DNA of 64,000 bases, taken from the NCBI GenBank assembly GCA_025602915.1, contig JAHLJZ010000075.1:1-64000 (forward strand). The letters run 5' to 3'. This DNA comes from Paraphysoderma sedebokerense (lineage: Eukaryota > Blastocladiomycota > Physodermatomycetes > Physodermatales > Physodermataceae). This document shows positions 10,464 to 21,724 of the stretch, piece by piece (positions within the stretch are counted from its first letter, which is position 1; each line of letters opens with the position of its first letter). Position numbers and translations under genes: made by a program. The notes under the pieces are model-generated. The model had not been told where the DNA came from. It saw only the letters and a list, made by a program, of their open reading frames with translations, and did no database searches.

Positions 10464-12543
10464 ATGCTATCTGCAGGGGCCATTCTCCGTAGAGTAACGG
10501 GAATAGAAAGTATCATACCTACTCTCTGGAAATCCAACGCTGTGCTGAACTGGAGAACTCTCGAATTTTACGACACTAACCTGGAGCAGCCTTGTTCGTT
10601 TTATCTATCGTCCGAATCCCAAAAACACAATTCACTACTCAGCATAACAGCCGTCGCATTCTTTATCACAAGAATTATTATGGATAGGCTAGAAATATTT
10701 GGTACGATATTCAACACCCCAAGTCATATATCAGAAACGAAAGAGCAGAGATATATGTGGAATTGGAGACTTTCAACTCGGTTGGCCTCCGTAACGATAG
10801 CATTCGTATTCGGCACCATATTGCTCATTTGGCGGTCAAAAGCTGTAAACTGGTTTTCCTTTCAGAGGTATGAGAAAGTATTGGCTCTTTCAGCATTCAT
10901 ATTAGGTATCAGTTTCGTCACGATGAACACTATCGCCGATTCGTTTGCGAAAGACTTATCTCCTCGTAACCTCGAGTATCTTCCAGCGATTGATGAATTA
11001 GTAGTATATAACTTTCTTATTACATCTGTTTTGAGGCATAAATATGCTTTGATTGTGGGCCCAATATGGATGATTCTTCACGCTTCCGTCATTATTACCC
11101 GTCCTTCAGGCACCCTAGGAAGACTACACACAGTTTTTACCCTGACGATTGCATTCGCAGCTTCTTTGGTGGCAGGATACCGAAGAGAGCTCATTATGCG
11201 AATAACTTTTTATATCACTCAACGCTGCAATGAATCGGAGAATCGGTTTGATTTAACTTCGTACCGCGATATGGCAAAAACGATGACAGGAATTCGGATC
11301 GCTAAGCAGCGTCAAAGATGGAATGTATTGATGGGTATTTTTAACAGACCAAGTGTTCATCAATCTTGCAATGCGCATTATCAAAGATCCGAATCCGTTC
11401 CGATAATACTATCTCATTTGCGTCAACAAGAGAGGAAACAATCGTTCATTACCTCCAAATCGCATGCTTATTTAGTCTCTCACTCCGACTCCCACATTAC
11501 CGCCGCTGAGAACGACGAGCTATTTCCTTCGGAAACTACTGCCGGCACGATATCCTCATACCCAGTTATATCTAAGGATTCCCATCATTCCGTCTATCAT
11601 TCTGCCCAGATCGAAATACCAACGGAGTCCCATATTGCGGCCCCTCAACCCTCCTCAGTCCCCGTCAACTTGGACACTCAGTCCAAAGACCCTAAAAATC
11701 TTCTTCCATATTATGGGGAGCTTACTAAAAATTCTTTTCTCCAGCAACAAGTAGCAACACAGAGCTCTGCTCACGAAGAAAGAACGAATTGGCGAAAACT
11801 TCTAGTTCTTTTGCGCCAGGCAGTGATACATAGTTTCGAAGACGATAAATCTTCAGAACAGCACTTTTTGAAGTACTTGCACCGACGAAAACAAAAGACT
11901 TTTCAATATTTCGCTGTTCTATATTGTCTTAATTGTATCGCGGGGGCCGCGATTGCAAATTACTTGAATCCAGCAGATCGGTTAAGTCTTTATTGTAGAG
12001 TCATTTTCATTCCAGCTCTTATAGTCACTTTCGGAGTACTGTTCAATTTACCGATCGTTAAAAAACGAATACGGTTAAGTCAAATAACGGAGATAATAGG
12101 CTTTTCAGTATTATGCGCAGTGTATATCTTTCTCGGTTTTGACACATATCGACGGTCTCAACTTCAACCTGAATTGACGTGCACAAATTGGTCAAATTGC
12201 CCCGGCATTCCGTTAGAACAGTATACTTTACTTCTTGGTATGTTATAATCTTTCTTCCAGAAAAGATGAGTTCTATAAATATCTAATCAGCATCTCACTC
12301 ACGTCTTCTCTTACAATTACATTCACAGTATTCCCCGCCATAAACGGTATGCTGAGCTCAGCGTATCTGAAATACATTTTCATACAGTCCGTCGCAATCG
12401 TTATACTGTGCTCGATTGGCCTCCTTCCTTGGACGTTCTTTCAAATAATAGTCTTTCTGCCTTCATTGTGGTTGTATGCTGGATCCGTGGAGAACGAAAA
12501 TAGAAAATTATTCACTGTATTAGACTTGATGAAAGAAAATTAA
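10464..12543 (+). CDS. polytopic membrane protein with two multi-span halves, unknown function
   Basis: Two exons, 10464-12220 and 12261-12543, split a CAA codon and give 679 residues. The 40-base intron has a GTATAC donor, an internal TTATAAT branch-like site and acceptor TTCCAG; without it the frame stops at 12246. I count about five to six hydrophobic spans in residues 50-240. A Ser/His/Pro-rich cytosol-like loop of about 220 residues follows, then five to six more spans to the C-terminus. No catalytic domain or known motif is visible. The layout recalls the two membrane blocks of class III cyclases, but no cyclase domain follows; that likeness is only architectural. A receptor or transporter role is equally possible. 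Confidence 0.72.
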
Positions 12544-12771
12544 GCAAATACTCATTTGGATATAGTTTTTATTGTCAATAGATATTTGGACGGCGATTTT
12601 GTAATTGTATTCTGTATGACAATCTATTGTATTTCACGTCATCGACGTCAACAAAAAAAATCTAACATTCGATCGATCAACAAGTATAGACAGTCGACAT
12701 GAATATGACCAATCACTGATGTAATGTTTTGACTCAATTATCATCTTCACTTATGCAATATTGCAAAACCA

Positions 12772-12854
12772 TGTGCTCTGTGGGATTCGAACCCACGCCT
12801 CCGAAGAGATGGCGGCCTTAACGCCACGCCTTAGACCAACTCGGCCAAAAGCAC
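12772..12854 (-). tRNA. tRNA-Leu(AAG)
   Basis: Identical to 9908-9990 over the full 83 bases: acceptor GTGCTTT/AGAGCAC, anticodon AAG, T loop TTCGAAT. The two complete copies lie 2.8 kb apart on the same strand and flank the membrane-protein gene. Their flanks differ, so this is not a very recent segmental duplication. Confidence 0.96.
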
Positions 12855-13263
12855 TTTGATGTTGTCTCGATCCGTAAAAATCCATGTACCATAACCATTA
12901 ATAAAAATGTTTCAAGTTGAGATTAAAACTCGGGTACCGCAGGCAAGAATTGTATTCGCCTAAAATCGCAATGGGGAATCAGGTTCCGTGGTAATACGGA
13001 AGGTACAATCAGTAAATAATTATCTCAAAGACCTGGGTCAATATATTTATTTAATTACAACTTGCGATTGCCCGAGATAATGTCTTGAAGTTGAGATTTT
13101 AGTCATGATAACTCTCAGTAATGACTCGCAAACTCATTCTAGATGAATCGACTAGAGTGTTAGAGCGGCACTAATAATTCGCGATTAGTATCCAAGAATC
13201 TGTACACCAGATGGGAAGAATCGTGAGTGAAAAAGGTATAGAAACTTCTGTTTACTAATTGAC
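12855..13263. other. intergenic
   Basis: Holds the 5' flank of the tRNA and the 3' end of the NmrA-like gene transcript. No other gene seen. Confidence 0.5.
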
Positions 13264-14699
13264 TTACTTTTCAATTCCACTTCCATTGTTCCCGAAGATG
13301 CGTCTCAAATCGTCTGTAAAATACTCTAATTTCTTGTCCCTGATCAGATCATACATTTCAAGTAAAACATCCATTTCTGCTTCATCCAATTGAAACTCAT
13401 CTTTGACAGATTTTAGCAAGTTTTCGGCTTGGTCAGGTTTAATATCGAGATAGTCGTAGTTCACACCGGTGGCTTTGGTCGCAAGTTCAGCGAGACCAGG
13501 ACCGTCAACGTTTTCCTGTATATGCATCAAGGTTGATCATGAGTCGAACTTCCACTGAAACGAGAAGGATTAGTTTACGCACTGGACCCTTTGTGGAGAA
13601 CAAAGAGTGAAAGTGTATTCGCCGAAAGGCACAAAATAAATATAATTGTTAAGCCCTCTTTCTTCAATTTGTCTTTCGGCAACTCAATTCTCAATAACAT
13701 ACCATGATCGTGTAAGTCTGGCCATGGTGTGACTATACCCAAATCAGGTTAGGGCCATTTTTCCTTCAACAATTGATTATTTCTGTCCATACCTGGTCAA
13801 TTGTGTGACAAATTTTTTCCAAGCAATATGCCACATCGTGCAAATCAATCGGAGTGAACGCTCCACGTCCGGCTGGAATGGGGATGATCGCCTTTTCGCG
13901 CATTTGTTTTGCGTAGAGGAGGAGACTGTTTATTAAAAATGCATTTGAGAAAACAACTGTAAATCGGTAATCGCTGATTCAAGAATAGCTATGGTCCCTA
14001 CTTTTGTGTATAGAAGCTTGGTCTATATTGAAAAAGATCAGAGGGTCACATAAGAGTGATAGCCGTAATGGCAATCTTAAAAAGACGTTACCTCACGATA
14101 CAGTAACTTTTGAATCCTGCATTTCTTACTTTATCCTCAAATTCTTTAAACTCACTTAATCTTTTCTTCCCACTTTCCACACCCTCATCAACTCCCACGC
14201 AACTCACTAACACGACATAACCAACATTACATTTTTTACAAGCTTCTATCAAATTTGTTGTCACTTGCTTTTTGTCATCCGTAGAAGGCGGGATTAGAAT
14301 CACAACATCAGGTTTCGCTTGGTTGATACAATCAACGATAGAAGCAACATTGGCAGTGTCGTAGGGAACGCAATCAAATCCTTTCCCCATAGCTTCCGGG
14401 GATGGCAAACGATCCGAGAGGTTCTTGTTGTACCCTAAGGTCACCGAGTTGAAGTCTTCGAGACGACCGCATTGCCGGGCTGTGTATTGACCTAGATTAT
14501 TCGCGAGTTTCAGATTTGGCTAATCATAATTGTGCTGCCACTCGAAAAGAAATACTTACCGGTATTACCTTGAAGTGACACGAGTATTAGAGTATTTTGT
14601 AGTGAATATTCTTTCGTGCTAGGGTGAGGTAAGAGAAAAGTAGAAAAGACCGGCGATACCTTCTCCGGAAGTGATAAAAACAGATTTTGTTTTAGTCAT
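13264..14699 (-). CDS. NmrA-like NAD(P)-binding protein (atypical SDR)
   Basis: Seven exons: 14699-14660, 14568-14560, 14491-14092, 14022-14002, 13925-13793, 13732-13703, 13515-13264; total 294 residues, the usual length of NmrA/HSCARG-type proteins. The N-terminal Rossmann motif reads SGEGNTGQYTARQC; its Asn-Thr-Gly comes from the 9-base second exon. Later landmarks are DVVILIPPS (strand 4 region), VLVSCVGVD, then the family signature TQNLLLYAKQMREKAIIPIP and PIDLHDVAYCLE. The active-site Tyr of classical SDRs is absent, as is normal for this family, which senses or binds NAD(P) rather than oxidising sugars. Exons of 9, 21 and 30 bases make this gene easy to misannotate. The ligand and partner are unknown. 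Confidence 0.87.
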
Positions 14700-15043
14700 A
14701 ATTTCTGGCTGAAGAAAGTTAGAGAACCTGAAAGACAAAAGTAATATTCCAGTTCCAAATAATGGGGAAAGCGTTCAAATCAAAAGTACCCCCTTCAGAT
14801 CATATGTATCAGTATAACTCTGGGCTGTGTTTGACGTCACGACGATACTCAACGTCATTATTTTAAACATAGTGCTATCGATATCATCAGCATTTGACTT
14901 TCATCATCACTTAATTTATCAGCAATATGTGCGAGTTGAAACAATCCTAAGCAATACACGTTTATTTATGTTCCAGCTTATAACACGCAGATATAAAGAA
15001 AAGCCAAGGTATATTATCCAACATTACGACGCACGGAGATAAA
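14700..15043. other. intergenic
   Basis: Upstream flank of the NmrA-like gene. A 71-codon open frame on the + strand (14827-15042) has no recognisable feature and I do not call it. Confidence 0.45.
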
Positions 15044-15370
15044 TCAAGAAATCTGTAATGGTTGCGTGGAATTTGCATTACACTGAATATGAACTTTAGT
15101 ACCCAATCTGGTCAACTTAGGTCTTTGCCAATCTCTTCTATGATTCGTTTGAAACCTGATTTTGTATTCCCCCAGGAGAATATTCGTGAAGTTTGTCCAA
15201 CTGTAGGCTATTACCTTGAAGTTGGCGGTCTGCATTGTTGTCGTTCATGGAATCAGCGGATTTAGAGGCTATCACTTCGATTTGTTTTCTGTTGTTGGTT
15301 ATGACTTATGACGAGGGATAAACGTAAAATGACACCCGTGTATTACTCTAATTCTAGGCAATCGGTTTAA
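15044..15370 (-). pseudogene. decayed copy of the second exon of the neighbouring KRE9/KNH-like gene
   Basis: The minus strand here parallels exon 2 of the gene at 15462-16148. Matching landmarks are KQIEVIASKSADS (for EQIEVMTSMS), YSWTNFTN then GEYKIRFQTNHRRDWQRP (for SGEYKVRFQANHRFDWEKP), and LTRLGTKVHIQC (for LTRLGPRVQIQC). The first and last parts lie in different frames, so at least one frameshift separates them, and no copy of exon 1 with its signal peptide is found upstream. I infer a partial tandem duplication that has lost coding capacity. The similarity also runs into the intron side near 15350. Confidence 0.66.
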
Positions 15371-15461
15371 ATAGTTTATATACTGTAAAATTTATTAACC
15401 AAATTTGAAATACTCTAATTACTCTTCAAAATTAAATAAGATTCATGTTGTAACGACCGTT

Positions 15462-16148
15462 TTAAGAACTCTGACTGTATTGCCTACTATTTCCATGACA
15501 TTGAATCTGAACCCTAGGACCCAATCTAGTCAACACTGGTTTCTCCCAATCAAATCTATGATTCGCTTGAAATCTAACTTTGTATTCCCCACTTTTAATA
15601 TTACTCGGAATCGTCCAACTGAATGTTCCTCTACCTCTGTTATCTTTGAATACCTTTTCATCGTTGTTGGGTTTTATAAATTTGCGGGACATGGATGTCA
15701 TTACTTCGATTTGTTCTTTGTTGTTGGGATCGACGAGTGATAAACGGGTGTGGTCGATTCCCCCTGATTACAATGAATAAACCGGTTAGGATATTACCAT
15801 TAGAATGAGAATAAAAATGATAGGGGTCAAGGGTAAATCGAACTTACATAAACCACTTCTCCAGTTTGTTGCAACCTCAATTTCAACTGTACTACCACAA
15901 TTCCAAGTCTCTGTTGCCTCAAATGATGGGCGCACCCATTCTAACCTTGCGTTCTTGATTCTTCTCTGGGAATGTATAGCGTGACCTCCAATACCAGCGG
16001 TAACGCCAACTGCTGCAGTTGTAGTAGCGCCGGCGACCATTCCGATGACCGCTGGAGCTAAAGGAGCAGGAGCAGGAGCAGGAGTAGCGTTTAATTGAAC
16101 GAGAAGAGAAGAAACGACGAGTAAAAAAGCGGTTATTTCGGTTTTCAT
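15462..16148 (-). CDS. secreted KRE9/KNH1-like N-terminal-domain protein
   Basis: Two exons, 16148-15848 and 15763-15462, join in phase 1 to give 200 residues. The N-terminus (TAFLLVVSSLLVQLNATP) is a signal peptide, followed by an Ala-Pro linker and a Gly/Ala/Thr-rich hydrophobic segment near residues 30-55. The rest fits the Ig-like Kre9/Knh1 N-terminal domain: a tryptophan strand early (ETWNCGSTVEIEV), HTRLSLVDPNNKEQIEV in the middle, then GTFSWTIPSNIKSGEYKVRF, which is the family's W-x-(V/I)-P ... SGxYxxR hallmark. Proteins with this domain occur in fungal cell walls and are linked to beta-1,6-glucan; a wall location here is inference. No GPI signal is seen at the C-terminus. A TATA box lies about 93 bases upstream. 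Confidence 0.78.
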
Positions 16149-16240
16149 CTTTGATCTGGTTATCTTTTTCTTCGGGTTGTCGATTTAATCTTAAGAACTG
16201 ACTTCTGTTGTTGTTACCAAACTCGAAGAAACCCAACCCA

Positions 16241-16248
16241 TATTTATA
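16241..16248 (-). promoter_or_regulatory. TATA box of the KRE9/KNH-like gene
   Basis: Minus-strand TATAAATA, 93 bases upstream of the ATG at 16148, suitably placed for a fungal core promoter. Confidence 0.55.
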
Positions 16249-17052
16249 CACCTCACATCCGCATTCTCGCAACTACACGACATCACAATTGAAACCCCGT
16301 TTCAGCATTCCCCGTTAAAATTCCTCCAAATACCATTTACCCGTTTCTTCATCCCATGTAACTCATTCAGTTTTCCCTTTGTATCAAAAATAAAACTTAC
16401 CCTCTTTATGAAAACTTGAATGACCGGTTTCAAAGTAACCGCTCGTCAATTCACTTTATTGGATAGTGTAAACTACAGATGCGTTCGTTGCGGGTTTTGA
16501 AAGGTTGAACTAGGGGTTCAATAGCGTTGCTAAATGCGAAATACGAGAATCGAGATGCAACAGAGTTAACGACGTATACAAAAAGAGGATTAAACATTAA
16601 AGTACTAAAGCACCGCAAACTTCAACCCTCGAATATCCGTCCGAAAATTTCAAAACGCGACAAGTACGTCTAACGCACCGCGCTACACGACGCGAATGCG
16701 ATGCAATTTCGCAACATGTAAAACTGAAGAGTTCACGTCTTAATGGTGTCACTTGAGTGTGACTCAATTCTGGGTTCAAAGTTATTGTAGTATACTTACT
16801 TAATCTAACCAAAAATGAAAAAGAAAGTGGTAATAGGATGGAATGGGATGAGTATTTCGGAATATCGGAGTATCGGAATGTGCAGTGTATGTGACCGAGT
16901 GGAGGATGAAGTTTGAATAATTGAAGTTGAAGTAATTAGAATAAAACAATAATTAGAGTAAAATTAACAAATTAAAAAAAGAAACGATTTATCTCTAACC
17001 ATATCTCAACAAATCTACTTTTATTCCATCAACTTCAACCTCGATTTTTTTT

Positions 17053-17529
17053 GTTTTTCTTTTCAGCTTTATTTTGGTATTCCCAATTTTAAATTTCCAC
17101 AAGATTTACCGTTCCACAATCTTGCAACTGCGCCGAATAGAGTTTACCACTTTCAATTGGGGTTTACGAGTTTGCAAAAATCATAATCATTATACAAAAA
17201 ATTATTCGTATCATCGCATTTTATTTCGCTATTTCATGGGGACAAAAGAGAAAATGCATAGAAAACGGATAGAAAAGGGATAAAAAAGATACAGTATTGT
17301 GTTTTTCTTTTCAACTTTGTTCTACTTCTCTGTATTCCAATTTTAAATTTCCACAGTTTACCGTTCCTCAACTTTCAACTGCACCAAATAAAGTCTACGA
17401 CTTTCAATTGGGATTTGCAAAAATCATTATTATTATGAAAAAAGATTATTCATATCATCGCATTTTAGTTTCGCTAATTCATGGGTAAAGTGAAAAGGGA
17501 TAGAAAGGGATAAAAAAGATACAGTATTG
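17053..17529. repeat. two-copy tandem direct repeat, period about 247 bases
   Basis: Copy A (17053-17299) and copy B (17300-17529) both begin TGTTTTTCTTTTCA. They share blocks such as CCAATTTTAAATTTCCACA, TTTACCGTTCC, CTTTCAATTGGG, TTGCAAAAATCAT and TATCATCGCATTTTA, and end AAAAAAGATACAGTATTG. Differences are scattered substitutions and small indels, so the duplication is old. No coding function is apparent; it lies in non-coding DNA between two minus-strand genes. Confidence 0.8.
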
Positions 17530-18282
17530 TTTTATAATATACAAAAAAACGTTTTACATTCAATCATTCATTCGATTCATCATGTTTCGGTTCTTTCGTT
17601 CTTTCTTTTGTTTTTTCTCTCAGTCTTTCTCTTTTCAATGATTTGATGATTTAAGTACCCTCTCTTTTCATTCTCTCTTCCTTAATTCCGTTGTTTTGTT
17701 TCTACTACGGTCGGTTTGGTAACCTAGTTGAACCGTTACCATCATATCAAGGACCGGAAAGGAAGGAGGTAATTGAAAAAAGAAACAAAAACACGGAACC
17801 GAAGTAATCATTTCTCAACTTGTTGGAATTTCTTTTAATTAATTTCGTCGTGTGTAAAACTATAAACTACAAACTAAACTATAACATACAGAAACCATAA
17901 AAGGAAAACAACAACAACAACCACAAAAAATAATAATAATAAAATAAAAAAAAGACAAAAGACAGAACAGGATATTAAAAAATGTAACTTGTAAACTAAC
18001 ATCAAGATCTGTAAACCTATTAACTCACGGGTTTGAACGACTAAAGAAAAAATAAAACGTAGTAAATTGTGAAGAGTAAAGTGGATAAAGGTTGGTGGAG
18101 TTGGAGATGGATTATCGAAGTGAGTGGTGAGGTTGGACGAGAGGTAAAAGGTAGGTGACAGGATTACGGTTATGGTTATGGTTTAATTAATAGGATTGTC
18201 CTCGAGTTTTTCTATTCTCCTGATACGAACACTTCTCGATTGGTTTAAAATGGGTTGCTGCTCTGTTTGATGGAAAAGAAGG

Positions 18283-21147
18283 TTACTGTTTTTCCGATCC
18301 GTTTTGGATTTCTTCACCGTCATCGCTATCCCCATCGACACCGTCTCCATTCAACAATACATCAACCGACAACCCTTTCCCTCTACCACTCGATTTAACC
18401 GAGCCTTTCCCATTCCCGTTCCCGTTCGTATTCACATTTTCACCGAGACCTGTAGCCGGTGATTCCATTTCCATATAGGTGTGAGAAGATTGGGAGTATG
18501 ATCTGGTACCCCTATTTTCGTGGTCTCCTTCGTTACGTCGTTTACGGGTACCGTTGGTAGGATTGTAGTCTCCGTTGTACCCGTTTACAGAGCCGATGCC
18601 GTTTTGGTGAGAGTGTGGGTGAGAGTAACCGAATCCACCGGGGACTTGTTCCGGTTGTGTATGAGAGTGAGGGGGATGGAGAGACATGTTTTGAAAGTTG
18701 GTAGTCATGGAGACGGAAGGAGACGGTGGAGGTGGGGTTTGTTCGTGGAGGAATTGGCCGTTTGTAGGTCCGTTCGAAGTGGGGACTGTACCCGAGGATT
18801 CAGAGTTGGAGGTGGAAGAGCTGTGGGATCGTAATGGTAAGAAGGAGAGTCTCTCCAGCCATGTTTCTGCGGTGGAGACACTGCTTTGGAATACGTTTTG
18901 AATGGATTTTAACATTTGGGTAGACTCGTTTGCAAAGTGTAGGATTTTTTGAGCTTCCGATTCGGGTTGTTGTTGTCCAGGTTGAGCGGTGGAAGGACCG
19001 GCTTGTGAATTTGCTTGTGCGTTCGGGTGGGTTGTCACTGGCGAGGATGGTGTCGGTGGCGTTGGGGTTTGCGTTTGTTGTGCGTTATTGTTCGAGTTGA
19101 GGGAGGCCTGATATCAATATAATAAATGACAACTATTAATCGCGGGATACTGATTAGAACGGATGTCGAAAAACCGACTTACCCATTTTCCGGGTAAACC
19201 CAGCACCACACGTCGCACGACTTCTCGACCTTGATCATTCAAAAAATTACCCGCATATCGAGCTACGACATCAATCGCTTTTCTCAGCGTTTCTACAATC
19301 TCTCTCTTAATTTGTGCCAAATTGGGTAAATTCACATGAGGCGTTAAAGCTTTCGAAGTGGACGTTGACGAGGAAAACGAGGAGAGGTAAGCACGGAGCA
19401 GAGCGATTTGATGGTCGATTTGGGCAGTGGCGTACTGTAGAAAACATTTTTGAAAAATTCGTCAGATGAGTTTGATCTTTATGAAAAATGGTAAAATTGA
19501 GACAACAATACCTGTAACCATTCTAAACAATATCTTAAACTCTTCATACTCTCTTCACTCACGACGGCGGCGCCTGCACCAGCTGCAGACGTGGCACTCG
19601 AGACGATCGTTTGCCATCTCGATTTCACTCTTTTACTTTGACGTTCGTCCGTTTCAGCGACGACGAGTTCCTTTGATTTGCCTTTTGAATTGGAAGCGGA
19701 TTTCGAACGGGGTTTAGTATTTCGTTTGCGGAGTTGTGGAGAGGATTGCCGCGGGTGGGGCGGGGGGAAGTATTGGGGCTGAGTCGTCGGTTGCTGAGAA
19801 GGCGAAGTTGAAGTTTGGTTGGTCTGATGCGATGAGGATTCATTGTGATGGATTATGAAGTAAATACAAACAAGTTAGCTTGCCGTAAATGTTTTGGCAA
19901 CAACCAAACAAAAAAAAATGGGTCTAAAATCAAACAAGGAAGGGGCCCCACTGTTCGGCAACAGCGAAAAAAGTAATAGTGACCAGACGATTACCTCAGA
20001 GTCCACCTGCATGCCATCTTGATTTGAATTTCCGTCCGAACCTTCTGCGCCGTCCTTCTTTTGATCTCCGCCGACCACTTTTCTCAAAACGGGTTCTACA
20101 ACGAATTCACCGCCATATCGGACGATACTACTCCTACTTTTCCCTTCTTCGTACAAGTTTCTGGCGGTTGTCAAACCGCAAGAGAGATTGTTGAGACCGG
20201 ATTGAACGATAGGAAGGGACTGGATGTTGGCTTGGAGGTTTTGGAAAGGGAGGCGAGAGAAAAAATTTTGTTGCTGATTGTTGTGTGTAGGATCATGTGG
20301 ATGTGCAGACGACGTAGCATTGGACTGGTCGTAGGGGTGAGGTGTATAAGGAGCTGCAGGTGATAAGGATGCGATCAAACGAGGGGTTTTAAGGGGAAGC
20401 ATGGGACAAATCAGATAATATAGTTAGCAATAGATCATTCAGAAACGAATATAATAATAAAGATGATAAATAATTCAGTCATAAGCGAATTTTGGAAAAG
20501 ACGAAAATAAAAAGTTTGAAGGAAGGCGCCCAAGTTGGTTTTCCGTTTTCAGGTGGCTTGATGCAAATTTGGGTGCGGGCCCCAGCGCCGTTTCTGCTGG
20601 TTGGACTGGCTTGTTACATCATTTACCTAGAGCAAGACATTTTCACCAGAGATGATCCTCAAAGGGAGCATCCAACAACAAAGCTTGGGTTCTTTGTGTG
20701 TGTTGCGATTTGCCAACAAGATTGAGAATAAAAAGTAGATGGGCAAACTCGAACTCGACAGACCAAATAAAAACAAAAAGACATGAATCATAAAAACAAA
20801 GGAAAAGTGTTATGGTACCCACCACCAACCAACCCACCTATAGGAAGAGAGGAAGCGTTGCCAAAGCTGGATTCTCTGCTTCTGTTGTTGAAGTTTCTGA
20901 GGCCGTCGAGGGCTTCCGCGGCCATTTTGACGTCTTCGTCCTGTTCGTTCAGCAGGGCGTTGTCGTGGAAGGAGGAAGATTGGGAGTTTGCAGGGTTAGA
21001 GGAGGAGGAAGCGGAGGAGGAGGAGGAGGAGGAGGGAGTGTGGGATGCGGAGGAGGGGAGGTTGTTGGAGTGCATGTCCATGTCCAAGTGAGCGAGGGAT
21101 TTGGCGGGGTGAGAGTGGTGAGTGTGCTGAGCGGGATGTGCTGTCAT
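18283..21147 (-). CDS. OPI1: Opi1-family transcriptional repressor of phospholipid synthesis genes
   Basis: Five exons: 21147-20823, 20353-19995, 19823-19512, 19434-19183, 19107-18283, giving 690 residues. Opi1 represses inositol/choline-responsive genes and in yeast is held at the ER when phosphatidic acid is high. Visible family blocks: DEDVKMAAEAL in exon 1, NLSCGLTTARNLYEEGK with SSIVRYGGEFV in exon 2, SRWQTIVSSATSAAGAGAAV and RYCLEWLQ in exon 3, and the C-terminal block RKAIDVVARYAGNFL plus VVRRVVLGLPGKW in exon 4. The last exon is 274 codons of low-complexity Ser/Pro/Asn/Gly-rich sequence, and exon 1 has Ser and His runs, as is common in this family. The first intron is long (about 470 bases) and its donor (GTGGGT at 20822) is chosen on phase, so that junction is less certain. 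No FFAT motif is obvious. The upstream region has an E-box cluster. Confidence 0.86.
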
Positions 21148-21149
21148 TT

Positions 21150-21275
21150 GAGCAGTGGAGTAGCTGTAGATGTGGTAGCTGTGGTAGTATGGTAGTATAG
21201 TGTGGTAGTAGCTGTAGTGGTAGATGTAGTGGTAGCTGTGGTAGATGTAGTGGTAGCTGTGGTAGATGTAGAGTA
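21150..21275. repeat. GT/AG-rich simple tandem repeat
   Basis: Degenerate repeats of a roughly 21-base unit (GTAGTGGTAGCTGTGGTAGAT-like) directly upstream of the OPI1 start codon, most regular at about 21228-21270. It would lie in the 5' leader or core promoter. Confidence 0.7.
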
Positions 21276-21551
21276 TGGGGATAGAGGGAGAGAGAGAGAG
21301 TAACGAGGGAATGCAGACAACAAGAGTGTAATATCACAAGTCACTGCTTCTCCATGCACGGTGCTCTCTTGTAATATCACAGAGGGTCGAGGAATAGTCA
21401 GAAGCTGTGCTATGTGGAATCTGCCAGGAAAAGAGGGAATGCCAACTCTATCCAAAAAATATCCCCTCCTGTTCACTCCCTTGTTCACAGCGTTCACCCG
21501 TTCACCCTCTGCCGCTGGCTGCTGATATTTTCAACACGCCGGCCACCAACA

Positions 21552-21724
21552 CACGTGACTACCCCACACTCTATCGCGTGGCTTTACCCTCTCCGCACCC
21601 AGACTCACCCTCTTAAACCATGTGGCTTGGCGGCCCTCCCCTGCTGCTTTTCACATGGGTCACTGGGTCTCTCGTGGATCGACAATGCGATCGCCCCTTT
21701 CACATGTCCCCTTCAAGTCACGTG
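21552..21724. promoter_or_regulatory. cluster of five E-box/ICRE-like sites upstream of OPI1
   Basis: CACGTG occurs at 21552-21557 and 21719-21724; CATGTG at 21619-21624; CACATG at 21652-21657 and 21701-21706. The site at 21648-21658 (TTTTCACATGG) fits the published inositol/choline-responsive element WYTTCAYRTGS at all 11 positions; the one at 21697-21707 fits 9 of 11. In yeast Ino2/Ino4 bHLH dimers bind this element and Opi1 represses them. Position is 405-580 bases upstream of the OPI1 ATG. Binding and autoregulation are inferences. Confidence 0.5.

Larger units (their letters stand above)
16149..18282. other. intergenic, AT-rich, 2.1 kb
   Basis: Between the KRE9/KNH-like gene promoter and the 3' end of OPI1. 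Apart from the TATA box and the tandem duplication at 17053-17529 I see only AT-rich, T-rich and A-rich runs. Open frames inside the duplication are too degenerate to call. Confidence 0.45.

Noticed and set aside
18520-18901. Plus-strand open frames rich in Val/Gly/Arg
   Set aside because: They are antisense to the low-complexity OPI1 C-terminal exon.
20788-21497. Several long plus- and minus-strand frames around the OPI1 start
   Set aside because: Only the minus frame with DEDVKMAAEAL fits Opi1. The others arise from Ser/Gly-coding trinucleotide runs and the upstream simple repeat.
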